NCBI GenBank assembly: GCA_018136815.1
Contig: CM030937.1
Coordinates: 752,553-816,552, forward strand
From: Isochrysis galbana
Lineage: Eukaryota; Haptophyta; Isochrysidales; Isochrysidaceae
Reading direction: 5' to 3'
Length of the DNA stretch: 64,000 bases
The notes under the pieces are model-generated. The model had not been told where the DNA came from and searched no databases. It was given only the letters and a program-made list of their open reading frames with translations. The position numbers were made by a program, and so were the translations under genes. Below are positions 31,222 to 41,900 of the stretch, in pieces (the first letter of the stretch is position 1; every line of letters starts with the position of its first letter).

Positions 31222-32320
31222 TGTCGTATTCCATACGAGGACAGACTTTTACTTCTAACCTGTGGGTTATTGTAACTCTCAAGGTCTCGTTGATGGGTAT
31301 ATCGCCTCTTCTCCTACTTTCTCTTGATGTCATCAAACGTTCCACGATTGTCGTCCGTCTTCTGTTATACCTCGGTCGCAGCTCCCCAGCGAGGTCCGCT
31401 CTCGTTGTGCTGACTCCTCGGTCGCATGCCTGTGCGCTGCTAAGTTGCCTTGGTGCCGACGCTTGGCCGTCCGTCCCAGTGCGGTTAGTTTCCGCCCTGT
31501 TTGGTTTAGTTTGTGTGTCTCCGTGGACCGGTAACTTTTTGAGTCCGTGCGTTGTAGTCCCTCGTGTCTACCTCGGACCTAAGAAGCTCTCATTCTTACT
31601 CTCTCTCTTCCACTAGCTCGCTAGCTAGCCTCGTCCCTACTCTCCGACGTCACACGTTGCAGCCCTCCGTCCCTCCGTCTACCTCCTCGCTCGTAGCGCG
31701 CGATGGCAGACACTGTCAGACCCGATTCCTACTATGACCTTTCAGACATCTTCCCGCAAATTACAATCAACGACCCCTCTACGGCCACGTCAGCTGCCGG
31801 CTCGATCGAACGGCCCTCTGCCTACGAGCCTATAGTCATCGCGTGTTCGACAAGCACAAATTCCGCCTTGGCGCCTACGACCGCGCCCTCTCATAGCCCC
31901 GCTCCTCCTCTGCCCATGGGAACAGCGGGAACTTCTTTTGACCCACAAGGGGTCCACTTCGTCGGAACCGGCGGCTCCGAGCCTCCGCAAGACCCTTCCC
32001 ACACGGCGGCGCCATCCGCCGCTCCGTCAGACGAGCCGCTGCTCGTAGATTCACTTCGTGAGCGAGCCGAGCTCACCTCCCTTGAGACCTCGGGCTACCC
32101 GGGGTTCGACTCCCATGTCCACCCGCCTGAATACAGCGCGTGGGAACACGTCAGCGAGGCCCCCTCCGTCGCCGACCTCTTGGCCGACCGCCTCGCTCAC
32201 ATGCAGTCCGCGATCGAAGCTCAACAACTTCGCGACGAGAAGCGCGACCGAGAGCATGCTGCTCTCCTCGAAATGATAGCGGGCCTCAACACCCATGTCA
32301 GGGCCTTGCGGGCGTCCACC

Positions 32321-34104
32321 TGTCGCCTGTCGCATCCAGAGTATTTTATATACTCTAGGCGGATACGGTGCTTCTATCAATGTGTAGTGTGTGAGAAAAT
32401 TGGGTGAGTTTTGTTTTTGCCAACGAGTTGCCTCGAAGCTCCGCCGCATTGCACGCCGCATTTGTTCGTTTGTCCTTACTTGTTTCATTGGTTTGTTTGT
32501 GCGATGTTGCGTTAGTTTCGGAGTTTTCTTGTTGGTGAGTGAGTGATGTGGGGTGGTGTCTCGTGGGCCGTCGTCGCGATGTAGCGCGTCCTTTCCCCCG
32601 CTCTCTCAAGACTTCTCTTCACTCATGCCCTAACCCCACTGAGACTTGCCACGATCAAGCTTCGGCTTGATTCGACAGTTTGAAGACATCCCTCACTCAC
32701 CCGCACGCCCTCGCCACACACCTCGCCGGCCATCGCACCGCGCACAAGCCCGCACATGCGCATGCGCATGGTGCATATGCCCGTCTCACTCCTCAGCTCG
32801 CTCCGACCCATGGGATGAGCATGGCTCAACTCTATGGCGACGAGCGCGGTCATCCTGCCTTCCTTCGCCATTCCTTTGCCCCTCGCTTCGCCTCCGCTTC
32901 GCCACGCCTCCGCTTTCCACTGCCTCGCCATCCTGTTCCCCCACCATTCGTATGCCCGCTGCTCTTGTTTTCGTTCTCTCTGCCGCTTCTCCCCACCCTT
33001 GATGGCTGAGTCTCCCTCAGTCTCAGGCACGCAGGCTCTCTCCTCCTTCTCCTCCTTCTCCTCGTTCTCGTTCGCGCGTTCGGCGTTTCGATCCTCGATC
33101 TTTGGCTCCCGGTCTTCATTCTTTTGCGTTGTGTCGTACGTTGAGCAATATCACCCTCGCTCGTCTCGATCGCTTCAGATCACCCCTCGTTCTCGTCTTG
33201 GCTAAGGCCACCCTCGCTCACTCGCTAGTTTTTGTTCAGGCTTCGGCCACCCGCGCCCTCGTTCTCGATTCCCGATTCTCGTTATTCTCGTTTTGATATT
33301 GCTCTTCGTATGATGCTGCGTAAAGTGTGCAGGTTGGGGCTCAACGTCTCTTGGCTCTTCACCACGTTCCGAGTTCTCGTTCTAGGCCATGCATGGAAGT
33401 TGTAGGGGTTTGGGCCCTTGCTTGTTTGCTTCTTTGGCTTCCTCGCTTCATTCGCTTCGTTCTTTTCGTTTCAAAAGTGAGTATTCCTTCGTTTGTTCGA
33501 GTGTGAGTGATTGTGTGTGCCTGCTTGGTCTGGACGTGCACCCCGATTGAGACTTGTCTTCAAACCATTCGCAATAGCGTTTGGTTGAACCCACTGAGAG
33601 TGCACGCTCTTTGGGGGCTAAGACAAGGGGTCACACACTCTCTCAATAGTGTTTGTTTCATTGTTTCGGCTTTTGTTTGTTCGTTCATGCTTGTTTTGGG
33701 CCTGATCACCCCATGACTCGCGTGGACGCTCGACTTAAGTCGGGGGGTGTCGCATCCAGAGTATTTTATATACTCTAGGCGGATGCGGTGCTTCTATCAA
33801 TGTGTAGTGTGTGAGAAAATTGGGTGAGTTTTGTTTTTGCCAACGAGTTGCCTCGAAGCTCCGCCGCATTGCACGCCGCATTTGTTCGTTTGTCCTTACT
33901 TGTTTCATTGTTCATTGGTTTGTTTGTGCGATGTTGCGTTAGTTTCGGAGTTTTCTTGTTGGTGAGTGAGTGATGTGGGGTGGTGTCTCGTGGGCCGTCG
34001 TCGCGATGTAGCGCGTCCTTTCCCCCGCTCTCTCAAGACTTCTCTTCACTCATGCCCTAACCCCACTGAGACTTGCCACGATCAAGCTTCGGCTTGATTC
34101 GACA
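32321..34104 (+). mobile_element. TRIM-like short LTR retrotransposon, nested
   Basis: Two LTRs of about 350 bp: 32321-32677 (its first 7 bases are a partial repeat of the start) and 33748-34104. Both run from TGTCGC to TTCGACA, with only about two differences, so the insertion is young. A purine tract (AAGTCGGGGGG) precedes the right LTR. The 5-bp target duplication CCACC lies at 32316-32320 and 34105-34109. The interior of about 1.07 kb encodes no gag or pol, so it depends on another element. The LTR starts with an inverted repeat (AGAGTATTTTATATACTCT) and ends in a perfect hairpin AAGC-TTCG-GCTT. It looks structurally whole. Confidence 0.85.
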
Positions 34105-34607
34105 CCACCATCCTCACGTCCGCAGAAGGGGTAGCAGATCCTCCGGCGCCGAGACCGCCTCCTCTGTCGACCGCGCGTCCGTCGGCGCCTCACTCGGCCG
34201 CCCCACCTCGCAATTCGGTGGGAATGCTCCCTTACGCCCCTCGCTCTGCCTCTCGGGCTGATTTCACTCCCGCTCCCGTCTACGGACACCCCGAGCAGGT
34301 CTCCATACTCCACCGGTGCCCTTCACGCCAAGACCCCACTTCACGCCTCGCCGTGAGGACACTAGCGCTCCACGCCGGTCGTATTGTGCCTAAGTCGCCT
34401 GCTGTCCTCCTTTATGGACGAGAGCTCAGGCTCCCTGCCCAGCTGGCGGAACCAACCCTCCCGCGAGATGAGAGGTCGCCTGCCCGCCTTCCTCTGTTGA
34501 CGGGCTTCAGCCCGTCAGCACCTCCGAAGTCGTTCCCTCAGCCGCGCCTGCCGCCGGCTTGGCCCCTTCCTCATTGCCCTCAGGCCCCATGGGCCATTCC
34601 AATTCGT

Positions 34608-35095
34608 CATGGTGGGGTCCCCCATCCGGATGGATCGTCGAAAACGGGCACGCAGAGCGCCCGGCATCGGTTCGAAGTTGGGCTCTCCGGGCCTCCCTCG
34701 GCGACGGCTCAACGTTCAATGGGCTCGGCGGATGGTTGATTTCGACGAGGGTTCGGCGCGCGGCCTGCCCGATTGGCGTGACCATCCAGGTGGGATATGC
34801 GTATTTGGTATTCGGTGGGGTCCCCCATCCGCCGGATGGATCGTCGAAAACTACGGGCACGCAGCCGCCCGGCATCGGTTCGAAGTTGGGCTCTCCGGGC
34901 CTCCCTCGGCGACGGCTCAACGTTCAATGGGCTCGGCGGATGGGTGATTTCGACGAGGGTTCGGCGCGCGGCCTGCCCGATTGGCGTGACCATCCGGGTG
35001 GGACATGCGTATTTGGTATCTGGTGGGGTCCCCCATCCGGATGGATCGTCGAAAACGGGCACGCAACGCGCCCGGCATCGATTCGAAGTTGAGCT
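34608..35095 (+). repeat. Tandem repeat, about 207-bp unit, 2.3 copies
   Basis: Units share GGTGGGGTCCCCCATCCG, GGATGGATCGTCGAAAAC, GCCCGGCATCG(G/A)TTCGAAGTT, CGGCGACGGCTCAACGTTCA and GATTGGCGTGACCATCC. Copies start near 34608, 34816 and 35024. They are nearly identical, so the expansion is recent. The array lies in the 3' part of the gypsy-type fossil. Confidence 0.85.
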
Positions 35096-35100
35096 TTTCA

Positions 35101-35714
35101 AGCTTTTGCGATTTTAGCGTCTTTTGTCGGTTTTCGATTACGTTTTGTTGTGGGGGCCCAAGGGGGGGGTCCGGTTCCTAATGGTCCCAATGGGCCCCGG
35201 ATATGTGCTAGTTGGTAGTTGGGTGTATTGGGAACTTTCTCCCGAAAAAAATCCTCAAATTTCCTCAATTCTGAGATGGTCATTTTTCATCCCTAATAGA
35301 AAACACTGTTTGACCGCCCTACTCGTAAACCACCGTGCGGAGTTTCTTTCACTGCAGGGGAGTCGAACCAAACCAACGCGGGGTTTTCTCGCGTTGGCGG
35401 CGCCATTGTTGAAACTCCGTGCGCTCTTCCAACCATCTTTCAAGCAGAGTTTCAGCTCTGCAAAATCCCTCGACTGTCAAAAACCTTGAAAATCTGCCTC
35501 GCGCCGCGTAAACGCGGCGCTCAACCAAGCGGAACAACGAAATGCACCCCGCAGCGAACACCCGTCAACTAAAGACCCCCCCCCCAAAAAAAAGTGAACG
35601 CGCATATTTTTACCACCAAGATTTGGAGTAGGAAAAGGGCTGAAAAAGAACTTAGGATATGGATATGAGCGCGAGGCGAGTGCGACGCGCCGCCGATGCG
35701 CAGCGCCGCCGACG
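35101..35714. other. Upstream of MKKS/BBS6; nothing recognised
   Basis: No gene. Short inverted segments with GCGTTTACGCGGCGC-like motifs lie near 35500-35520, and a poly-C/poly-A run lies at 35578-35593. Confidence 0.4.
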
Positions 35715-37682
35715 ATGGCCGAGAGGTGGCGCCGCGGGCTCGAGCCGGCGCTCGCAGGGCTCGCGCCACTGGAAGAGCTGGCGGTCAGCTCCTATGGCCC
35801 GCTTGGGCGCGCCAAGCTCCTGACCAACGCGCACGGCGGCGCGGCCACGCTAAGCTCCGTCTCGCACCGGCTGGTCGCAGCGGCTGGCTCGCGCCCGGCA
35901 GCTGCAAAGGTGCTTCTCGAGCTACTGTCGACGCGCCAGGCGCGCGGGGCGGACTGCGGGCTCTTTAGCATTATCTTTGCCACCGCGCTCATCCGCGTAA
36001 CCGCCTCGCTGCCACCCAGAGTCATCACAGCGCTGCTGCCAGAGGCGCTCGCTGAATGCATGGTGCACCTGCGCAGTGGCCGCTGCGCCGCCGTCGCGCC
36101 GATACGAGTGAGCTCATTGCCTTGTCTGCTAGCGCTCGTCCACACGATCATCTCACCTAAGCAGGTGGCGGTTGGTTCTGCTTTGCCAGGGGAGCTCCGC
36201 CACGTGTGTCTCCTCATCGTCCAGGCGTTCGTCCAATCGATTGGCGCCGGTGGCCCTGACAGTGCGCCTAGTGCGCGGCCTCCAGCCTCGCCGCCCACGC
36301 CATCGCCCGTGCTGATGGCGCAGCGGCTGTTCCCAGGCGTTCGTCTGCTTCCGCTTGCTGGCCGCTCCCTGGGCTCCAGCGAGCTGCTGGAGGGCGTAGT
36401 CCTTGATGTGCCATTGCCCGCGCCACTAGAGGCTCAACACAGCGCTCGGCCGCTGGTTGTGGCCCTCTATGATGTCAGCCTGATCGTGCATGAGGCCGGC
36501 ATCGGCGAGGCGGTAGATGTAGCTGCGGCTGACTCTGAGGATACCGATTCCTACGACTGCGCCGCCGCCGCTGACCTCTTCCAGAAGTTTGCAGATGCCC
36601 TCGCAAGGCGTAGGGTGGGATTGCTAGCGTGTCAGAAGATCATCCCGACCCGCCTCCAGGACGAGCTCGCACGCCGAGGTATTCTGGCGCTGCCGCGGCT
36701 CTCGCTGCGGCACATCGGCGCTGTGCGGCGCCTCTCCGGTGCGACGCCCGTCTCATCATTGATGGCGCCGCCCGATGGCGCCCTTGGATGTGTCGGTGGG
36801 CTCGTCAACCTCCACTTGTCAGGCAAGGAATATCTGCACATGCTCCCCTACGAGGGAGACACGATCACATTAGCCGGAGTAGATGGATCGGGCAAGCTCA
36901 CAGTCGACGATTCGAGTCCTGAACGAGGGATGCAACCCATAAAGACTGGTCAGCCGGTTGTCACACTCGTTCTGTTTAGTCCGAGCCACGCTGCAACAGA
37001 GGAACTTGAGGTGGTAGTCAGCACCGCCTTGAACACATTGCGGGCACTGCTAGTTGGGGCGCCACCCCGATTGGTGGCAGGCGGGGGATGTGTGGAAGTG
37101 CTGTTGGCGCAACACCTTCGCACGCTTGCGGCATCCTTTGTGTCGGTTCCGCCGTTGACTGGAAGCGAGGGGAACGATGCGCAGACAAATGCCACTTGGG
37201 AGTCTCTTGCTGAGGACGAGCGTCGAGTGATGGTGGAGGAGGGCGTGCGGCAACGACGGCAAGTGTACACCTTCTTTGCCGAAGCGCTAGAAAGCGTCGC
37301 GGTCGCGCTCGCTTGTGGAATAGGGCCCAGTCGTATTCGTGCCGACGAGGTTCTAGACCTTCTCCGAAGCGCGAATGCGCCAGCCGTCGATCTCGCGGAG
37401 CGTGGCAAGGAGGGATCAAGGGCTCTATGGGGGTGGGACGTGATGTGTGGAGCGCCTTGCGAAGTCCTCCGGGTAGAGGCCGCGGCATGCACTGGAAGCT
37501 CGAGCGACAGCAACAGCGAGGGTGACTCTCCCTCTGGTGGGAGTTTCCCTGGGCTGAGGCTCACGGTTGACTCTGCGCTTGTGGTTGATTTGGAGAGTTC
37601 TAAACTGCAGGCGATTTCCGACGCCATGGAGCTTGCGAGCGCACTAGTTGGCATTGACGCCGTCATCATCGATACAAGATGA
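35715..37682 (+). CDS. MKKS: MKKS/BBS6 chaperonin-like protein
   Basis: Intronless frame of 655 residues. It matches the McKusick-Kaufman/BBS6 protein, a group II chaperonin relative that helps assemble the BBSome, the ciliary cargo-adaptor complex. ELAVSSYGPLGRAKLLTN near the start parallels the chaperonin nucleotide-site region (VTSCYGPSGRLKQL). DCGLFSIIFATALI follows near 75-90, HTIISPKQ near 140, LLACQKIIPTRLQDELARRG with LPRLSLRHIGAV in the apical/intermediate part, and LVAGGGCVEVLLAQHL plus WGWDVMCGAPC in the second equatorial part. As in MKKS, the canonical GDGTT ATP-hydrolysis motif of active CCT subunits is not seen (DCGLF sits at that place). A Ser/Gly-rich insert near 590-610 is the main length difference from animal MKKS. 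Confidence 0.88.
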   Translation: MAERWRRGLEPALAGLAPLEELAVSSYGPLGRAKLLTNAHGGAATLSSVSHRLVAAAGSRPAAAKVLLELLSTRQARGADCGLFSIIFATALIRVTASLPPRVITALLPEALAECMVHLRSGRCAAVAPIRVSSLPCLLALVHTIISPKQVAVGSALPGELRHVCLLIVQAFVQSIGAGGPDSAPSARPPASPPTPSPVLMAQRLFPGVRLLPLAGRSLGSSELLEGVVLDVPLPAPLEAQHSARPLVVALYDVSLIVHEAGIGEAVDVAAADSEDTDSYDCAAAADLFQKFADALARRRVGLLACQKIIPTRLQDELARRGILALPRLSLRHIGAVRRLSGATPVSSLMAPPDGALGCVGGLVNLHLSGKEYLHMLPYEGDTITLAGVDGSGKLTVDDSSPERGMQPIKTGQPVVTLVLFSPSHAATEELEVVVSTALNTLRALLVGAPPRLVAGGGCVEVLLAQHLRTLAASFVSVPPLTGSEGNDAQTNATWESLAEDERRVMVEEGVRQRRQVYTFFAEALESVAVALACGIGPSRIRADEVLDLLRSANAPAVDLAERGKEGSRALWGWDVMCGAPCEVLRVEAAACTGSSSDSNSEGDSPSGGSFPGLRLTVDSALVVDLESSKLQAISDAMELASALVGIDAVIIDTR

Positions 37683-37929
37683 GCATAAGCAGCAACGCCG
37701 TAAAGCTCTACTTTTGCGAGACATCTGTGCTTGAATGCATGCAGACGATGCTCATGCACCGCTCCTACGAAGCTGAATGGAGACCTGTGTGATCTCCCTC
37801 TTAGGTACTTTCTGGCTAGACCCAAGACTTGCATTGGGTATAAATTGCCTGGTCTCATGCTGTCAGCATGTCTTGTCGCTCGACGCCTGCCCCATAGGTC
37901 GCGTTCCGTCGAAAGAGGACCCCAATAAT

Positions 37930-38645
37930 ATAATACTAAAAAAATCCTCTTAAAATTCCCCGCTACATGTGCGGCGTGAGACAGAGTGCTATTGAACCTC
38001 CCTACTACCCAACGCCTTAACCCCCGTCAAACCCCTTCCTTCCCCAGTTCTCTCTTTAGCGGAGAAGCTGGATCCAGAGAGGCCGCGCGCGTTGCTTCGG
38101 CCAGGAGTCGGAGAGAAGGGGGCGGGAGACGGTGGCTTCTCCTTTGCTCGAGCTTGGGCTCGCGTTTCCCTTCCTTATATCTCGTAAGATCTTCCTTGAC
38201 ATTTGCTAAGGTGCTCTTACTAAAGAGGTTTAGTTACCCTAGCGGTAATATTTCGTATGTCCAAACCTCCCGCCGCCTGCAAGAGGTCCTCCGATGTTTC
38301 TAGTTGAAGTCTTTGTCCATCGTGTAAAGGGGGCTTATCATCTTCCGAATATGTTTGTTGCTCGGGGCGTGTAGCCCCATATTCTCTCGTTGTTTTTTTA
38401 GCTTTTGAAAGTTGGAAGAAGCCGACCTTCGCCGTTACTAATAGGTGGTACCTCGAAAGGATCGCTCTTAAGATTGTCCTGACGGACCTACCGTCCGCGT
38501 TGCCATACTGAATGTTGTAAAAGTCCGTTAGGATGTACCTCCACGCCAGGATACCCAAGTATCCTGAGGAGGGGTGAGGCCTGTCTACCTGGTAGCAAAA
38601 GAGTCGTTGGGCTACTTCGCTACTTCGGAGCCCGGCCTGCTGAGA
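37930..38645 (-). mobile_element. LINE 3' fragment
   Basis: The minus strand encodes QRLFCYQVDRPHPSSGYLGI then LAWRYILTDFYNIQYGN, aligning with the end of the LINE at 5.3-8.4 kb (DRLFAYPGTPTPDS, AWRFIINDFYKVEYD). It is 5'-truncated at about 38645. The 3' end is near 37930, where the minus strand ends GGGGAATTTTAAGAGGATTT with more Ts. Confidence 0.7.
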
Positions 38646-38647
38646 TC

Positions 38648-38990
38648 CAAAAAAAACCTCTAAAGATTCCGGGCTACACGCCTACTAGTCCTAGGTTACC
38701 CTGTCACTGACACGACACCGCCCTTACATCCCCTCTCTCCACCTCCTCCCTTTCCCCCCTTCATTCCTTTGTCTTCGGTTTCCGGGGTCCGACTCTGGTG
38801 CACTACCGAGAGCCCGTTTCGGAGTGCGGCTTTGGGGCAGGCCTGTTGAATATGATGCCATTTTTGGAGTCTCTGGGAAGGTTACGCTGGTTTTTTTCTT
38901 GAGGTCTGGCTGCGGTGTATCCGCCTTAAGTGAAATGTTATTCTTTCCAATCATATAAGCCATCACATTCCTAAAATTCGCGAACACAAG
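38648..38990 (-). mobile_element. LINE 3' fragment, second
   Basis: A second T-rich tail (minus strand GTAGCCCGGAATCTTTAGAG then GG and Ts) begins at 38648. Its body at 38724-38800 matches 57060-57140 in the opposite orientation (GAAACCGAAGACAAAGGAAT). No RT is present. Confidence 0.55.
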
Positions 38991-38999
38991 TTGATTTTA

Positions 39000-41900
39000 T
39001 TGATTAGCGAAGTTGCTGCAAAGAAAGTACTGTCTACTGTCTACTCTTCACCCGATGTCGTGTTGTTCTGTGGTACGCACGCAAGAGCCAAACATTTTGG
39101 CTCTGCGGCTACAAGGATGGCGCGGATTGCCACATCGCACGGCGGCGCTTCGCACGTGGCGGAACACATCAAAGAGACTCAGCAATCACAGTGTCATAGT
39201 TAACATCGGTCGTCTGCAGTCAGTCTGCAGTGGATGTCCGCTACAGTACGGCAACGATCCCATTGATTCCATGCCTTGAGGGCAGTCCCGCCACTCTACA
39301 CACCTAGTGATGCGCAAACACACGCATTTCCGACCGCACGGAATTGCACAGCGGCTTCGTGATTGCGGAGCTGAGCGTAGGATTGGTCACGGTGAACTCA
39401 CACACCCTCGGCTTTTGCCCCTCGGCCTAACACTTGCGAATGCAATGCTTGCCTCCGCGGATGCTTCTCAAATGGTAACGGCCGAAGTACAAAAATCACG
39501 GCAGGTGTCCGGGTCTTCCTGCCCATCGGCAGCCCACGCCCTTGGTGCAGAATTTGCATGGCTTGCCTGTAGTCTTGCACACGCCTACAATCGTGGAAGC
39601 TGTAGCATCTCGGCTAGAGCTGGGCTGCTCTGTCAGCCAGCGCGCTTCTTGTGCCTGGGTTGCTTCGAAGCGTCGATGTCCCTCTGCCGAACGGCGCAGC
39701 TCCGCTTCACGCTCACGCTGCTCTTGCGCTCGGCGCGAGCGGTCTTCGTCTTGCCTGCGCGCCTCTTCTGCACGCATTTCGTCGAGACGTCGGCGTTCCT
39801 CTGTGCAACGACGCTGCTCTACTTCACGCTGGCGTTGCTCCTGTGCTCGCCGCACGCGCTCTTCCTCCTGCCTGCGCGCCTCTTGTGCCTGCGTTGCTTC
39901 TAGACGGCGGCGTTCCTCTACCAAACGGCGCTGCTCTGCTTCAAGTTGGTTCTGTGCTTGTCGCAAGCGCTCTTCCTCCTGTCTTCGCGCCTCTTGTGCC
40001 TGCGCTGCTTCGAGGCGTCGGCGTTCTTCTGCCAAACGGCGCTGCTCTGCTTCGTACTCACGTTGCTCCTGAGCTCGCCGCACGCGCTCTTCCTCCTGCC
40101 TGCGCGCCTCTTGTGCCTGCACTGCTTCCAGACGGCGGCGTTCTTCTGCCAAACGGCGCTGCTCTGCTTCACGCTGGCGTTGCTCTTGCGCTCGCCGCAA
40201 GCGCTCTTCCTCCTTCCTGCGCGCCTCTTGTGCCAGCGCTGCTTCGTAGCGTCGGCGTTCCTCTGTGCAACGACGCTGCTCTACTTCACGCTGGCGTTGC
40301 TCCTGTGCTCGCCGCACGCGCTCTTCCTCCTGCCTGCGCGCCTCTTGTGCCTGCACTTCTTGTAGACGGCGGCGTTCTTCTGCGAATGCTTCACGCGCTC
40401 GTTGGAAGCGCTCATTCTCATGTCTGCACGCCTCTTTTGCACGCATTGCTTCTTGTCGCTGGCGTTCCTCTTGCTCTGCTTTTTGTTGCTCCTGTGCTCT
40501 CCGCAAGTGCTCTTCCACCATCCTGCGCGCCTCTTGTGCCTGCGTTGCAAACAGGCATCGGCGTTCCTCTGCCAAACGGTGCTTCTGTGCTTCGCGCTCA
40601 CGTTGCTCTTGCGCTCGCCGCAAGCGCTCTTCCTCCTGCCTGCGCGCCTCTTGTGCCCGCACTTCATGCAGACGGTGGCGTTCTTCTGTGGATGCTTCAC
40701 GCGCTCGCTGCAAGCGCTCTTCCTCCTGTCTGCGCGCCTCTTCTGCACGCATTGCTTCTTCGAGACGTTGGCATTCTTCATGCTCTGCTTTTTGTTGCTC
40801 CTTTGCTCGCCGCAAGCGCTCTTCCTCCTGTATGCGTGCCTCTTCTGCACGCATTGCTTCGAGACGTCGGCGTTCTTCGCGCTCACGTTGCTCTTGCGCT
40901 CGCCGCAGGCGCTCTTCCTGCTGCCTGCGCGCCTCTTGTGCCTGCACTTCTTGTAGACGGCGGCGCTCTTCTGCAGATGCTTCACGCGCTCGTTGCAAGC
41001 GCTCTTCCTCCTGTCTGCGCGCCTCTTCTGCACGCATTGCGTCGAGACGTTGGCATTCCTCTTGCTCTGCTTTTTGTTGCTCCTGTGCTCGCCGCAAGCG
41101 CTCTTCCTCCTTCCTACGCGCCTCTTGCGCCTGCGTTTCTTCGAGGCGTCGGTGTTCTTCTGCCAAACGGCGCTGCTCTGCTTCGCGCTCACGTTGCTCT
41201 TGCGCTCGCCGCAAGCGCTCTTCCTCCTGCCTGCGCGCCTCTTGTGCCTGCACTTCTTGTAGACGGCGGCGCTCTTCTGCGGATGCTTCACGCGCTCGCT
41301 CCAAGTGGTTTTCCTCCTGTCTGCGCGCCTCTTCTGCACGCATTGCGTCGAGACGTTGGCATTCCTCTTGCTCTGCTTTTTGTTGCTCCTGTGCTCGCCG
41401 CAAGCGCTCTTCCTCCTTCCTGCGCGCCTCTTGTGCCTGCGTTTCTTCGAGGCGTCGGTGTTCTTCTGCCAGACGGCGCTGCTCTGCTTCGTGCTCACGT
41501 TGCTCTTGCGCTCGCCGCAAGCGCTCTTCCTCCTGCCTGCGCGCCTCTTGTGTCTGCACTTCTTGTAGACGGCGGCGTTCTTCTGCGGATGCTTCACGCG
41601 CTCGCTCCAAGTGGTTTTCCTCCTGTCTGCGCGCCTCTTCTGCACGCATTGCTTCGAGACGTTGGCATTCCTCTTGCTCTGCTTTTTGTTGCTCCTGTGC
41701 TCGCCGCAAGCGCTCTTCCTCCTTCCTGCGCGCCTCTTGCGCCTGCGTTTCTTCAGGGCGTCGGTGTTCTTCTGCCAAACGGCGCTGCTCTGCTTCGTGC
41801 TCACGTTGCTCTTGCGCTCGCCGCAAGCGCTCTTCCTCCTGCCTGCGCGCCTCTTGTGTCTGCACTTCTTGTAGACGGCGGCGCTCTTCTGCGGATGCTT

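Larger units (their letters stand above)
31222..35100 (+). mobile_element. Gypsy-type LTR retrotransposon fossil with gag
   Basis: An LTR-like start TGTCGTATTCCATACG at 31222 is followed by leader sequence and an ATG at 31703 opening a gag-like frame of about 206 codons (MADTVRPDSYYDLSDIFPQ) with a helical end. The frame is entered at 32321 by a smaller LTR element; sequence of the same element resumes at 34110. Further right, SPAVLLYGRELRLPAQL resembles the integrase C-terminal segment of gypsy elements, and 34492-34615 matches the fossil at 15.96 kb. The LTR start also matches, inverted, 56700-56872. The element is broken, with most of pol absent. Confidence 0.6.
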
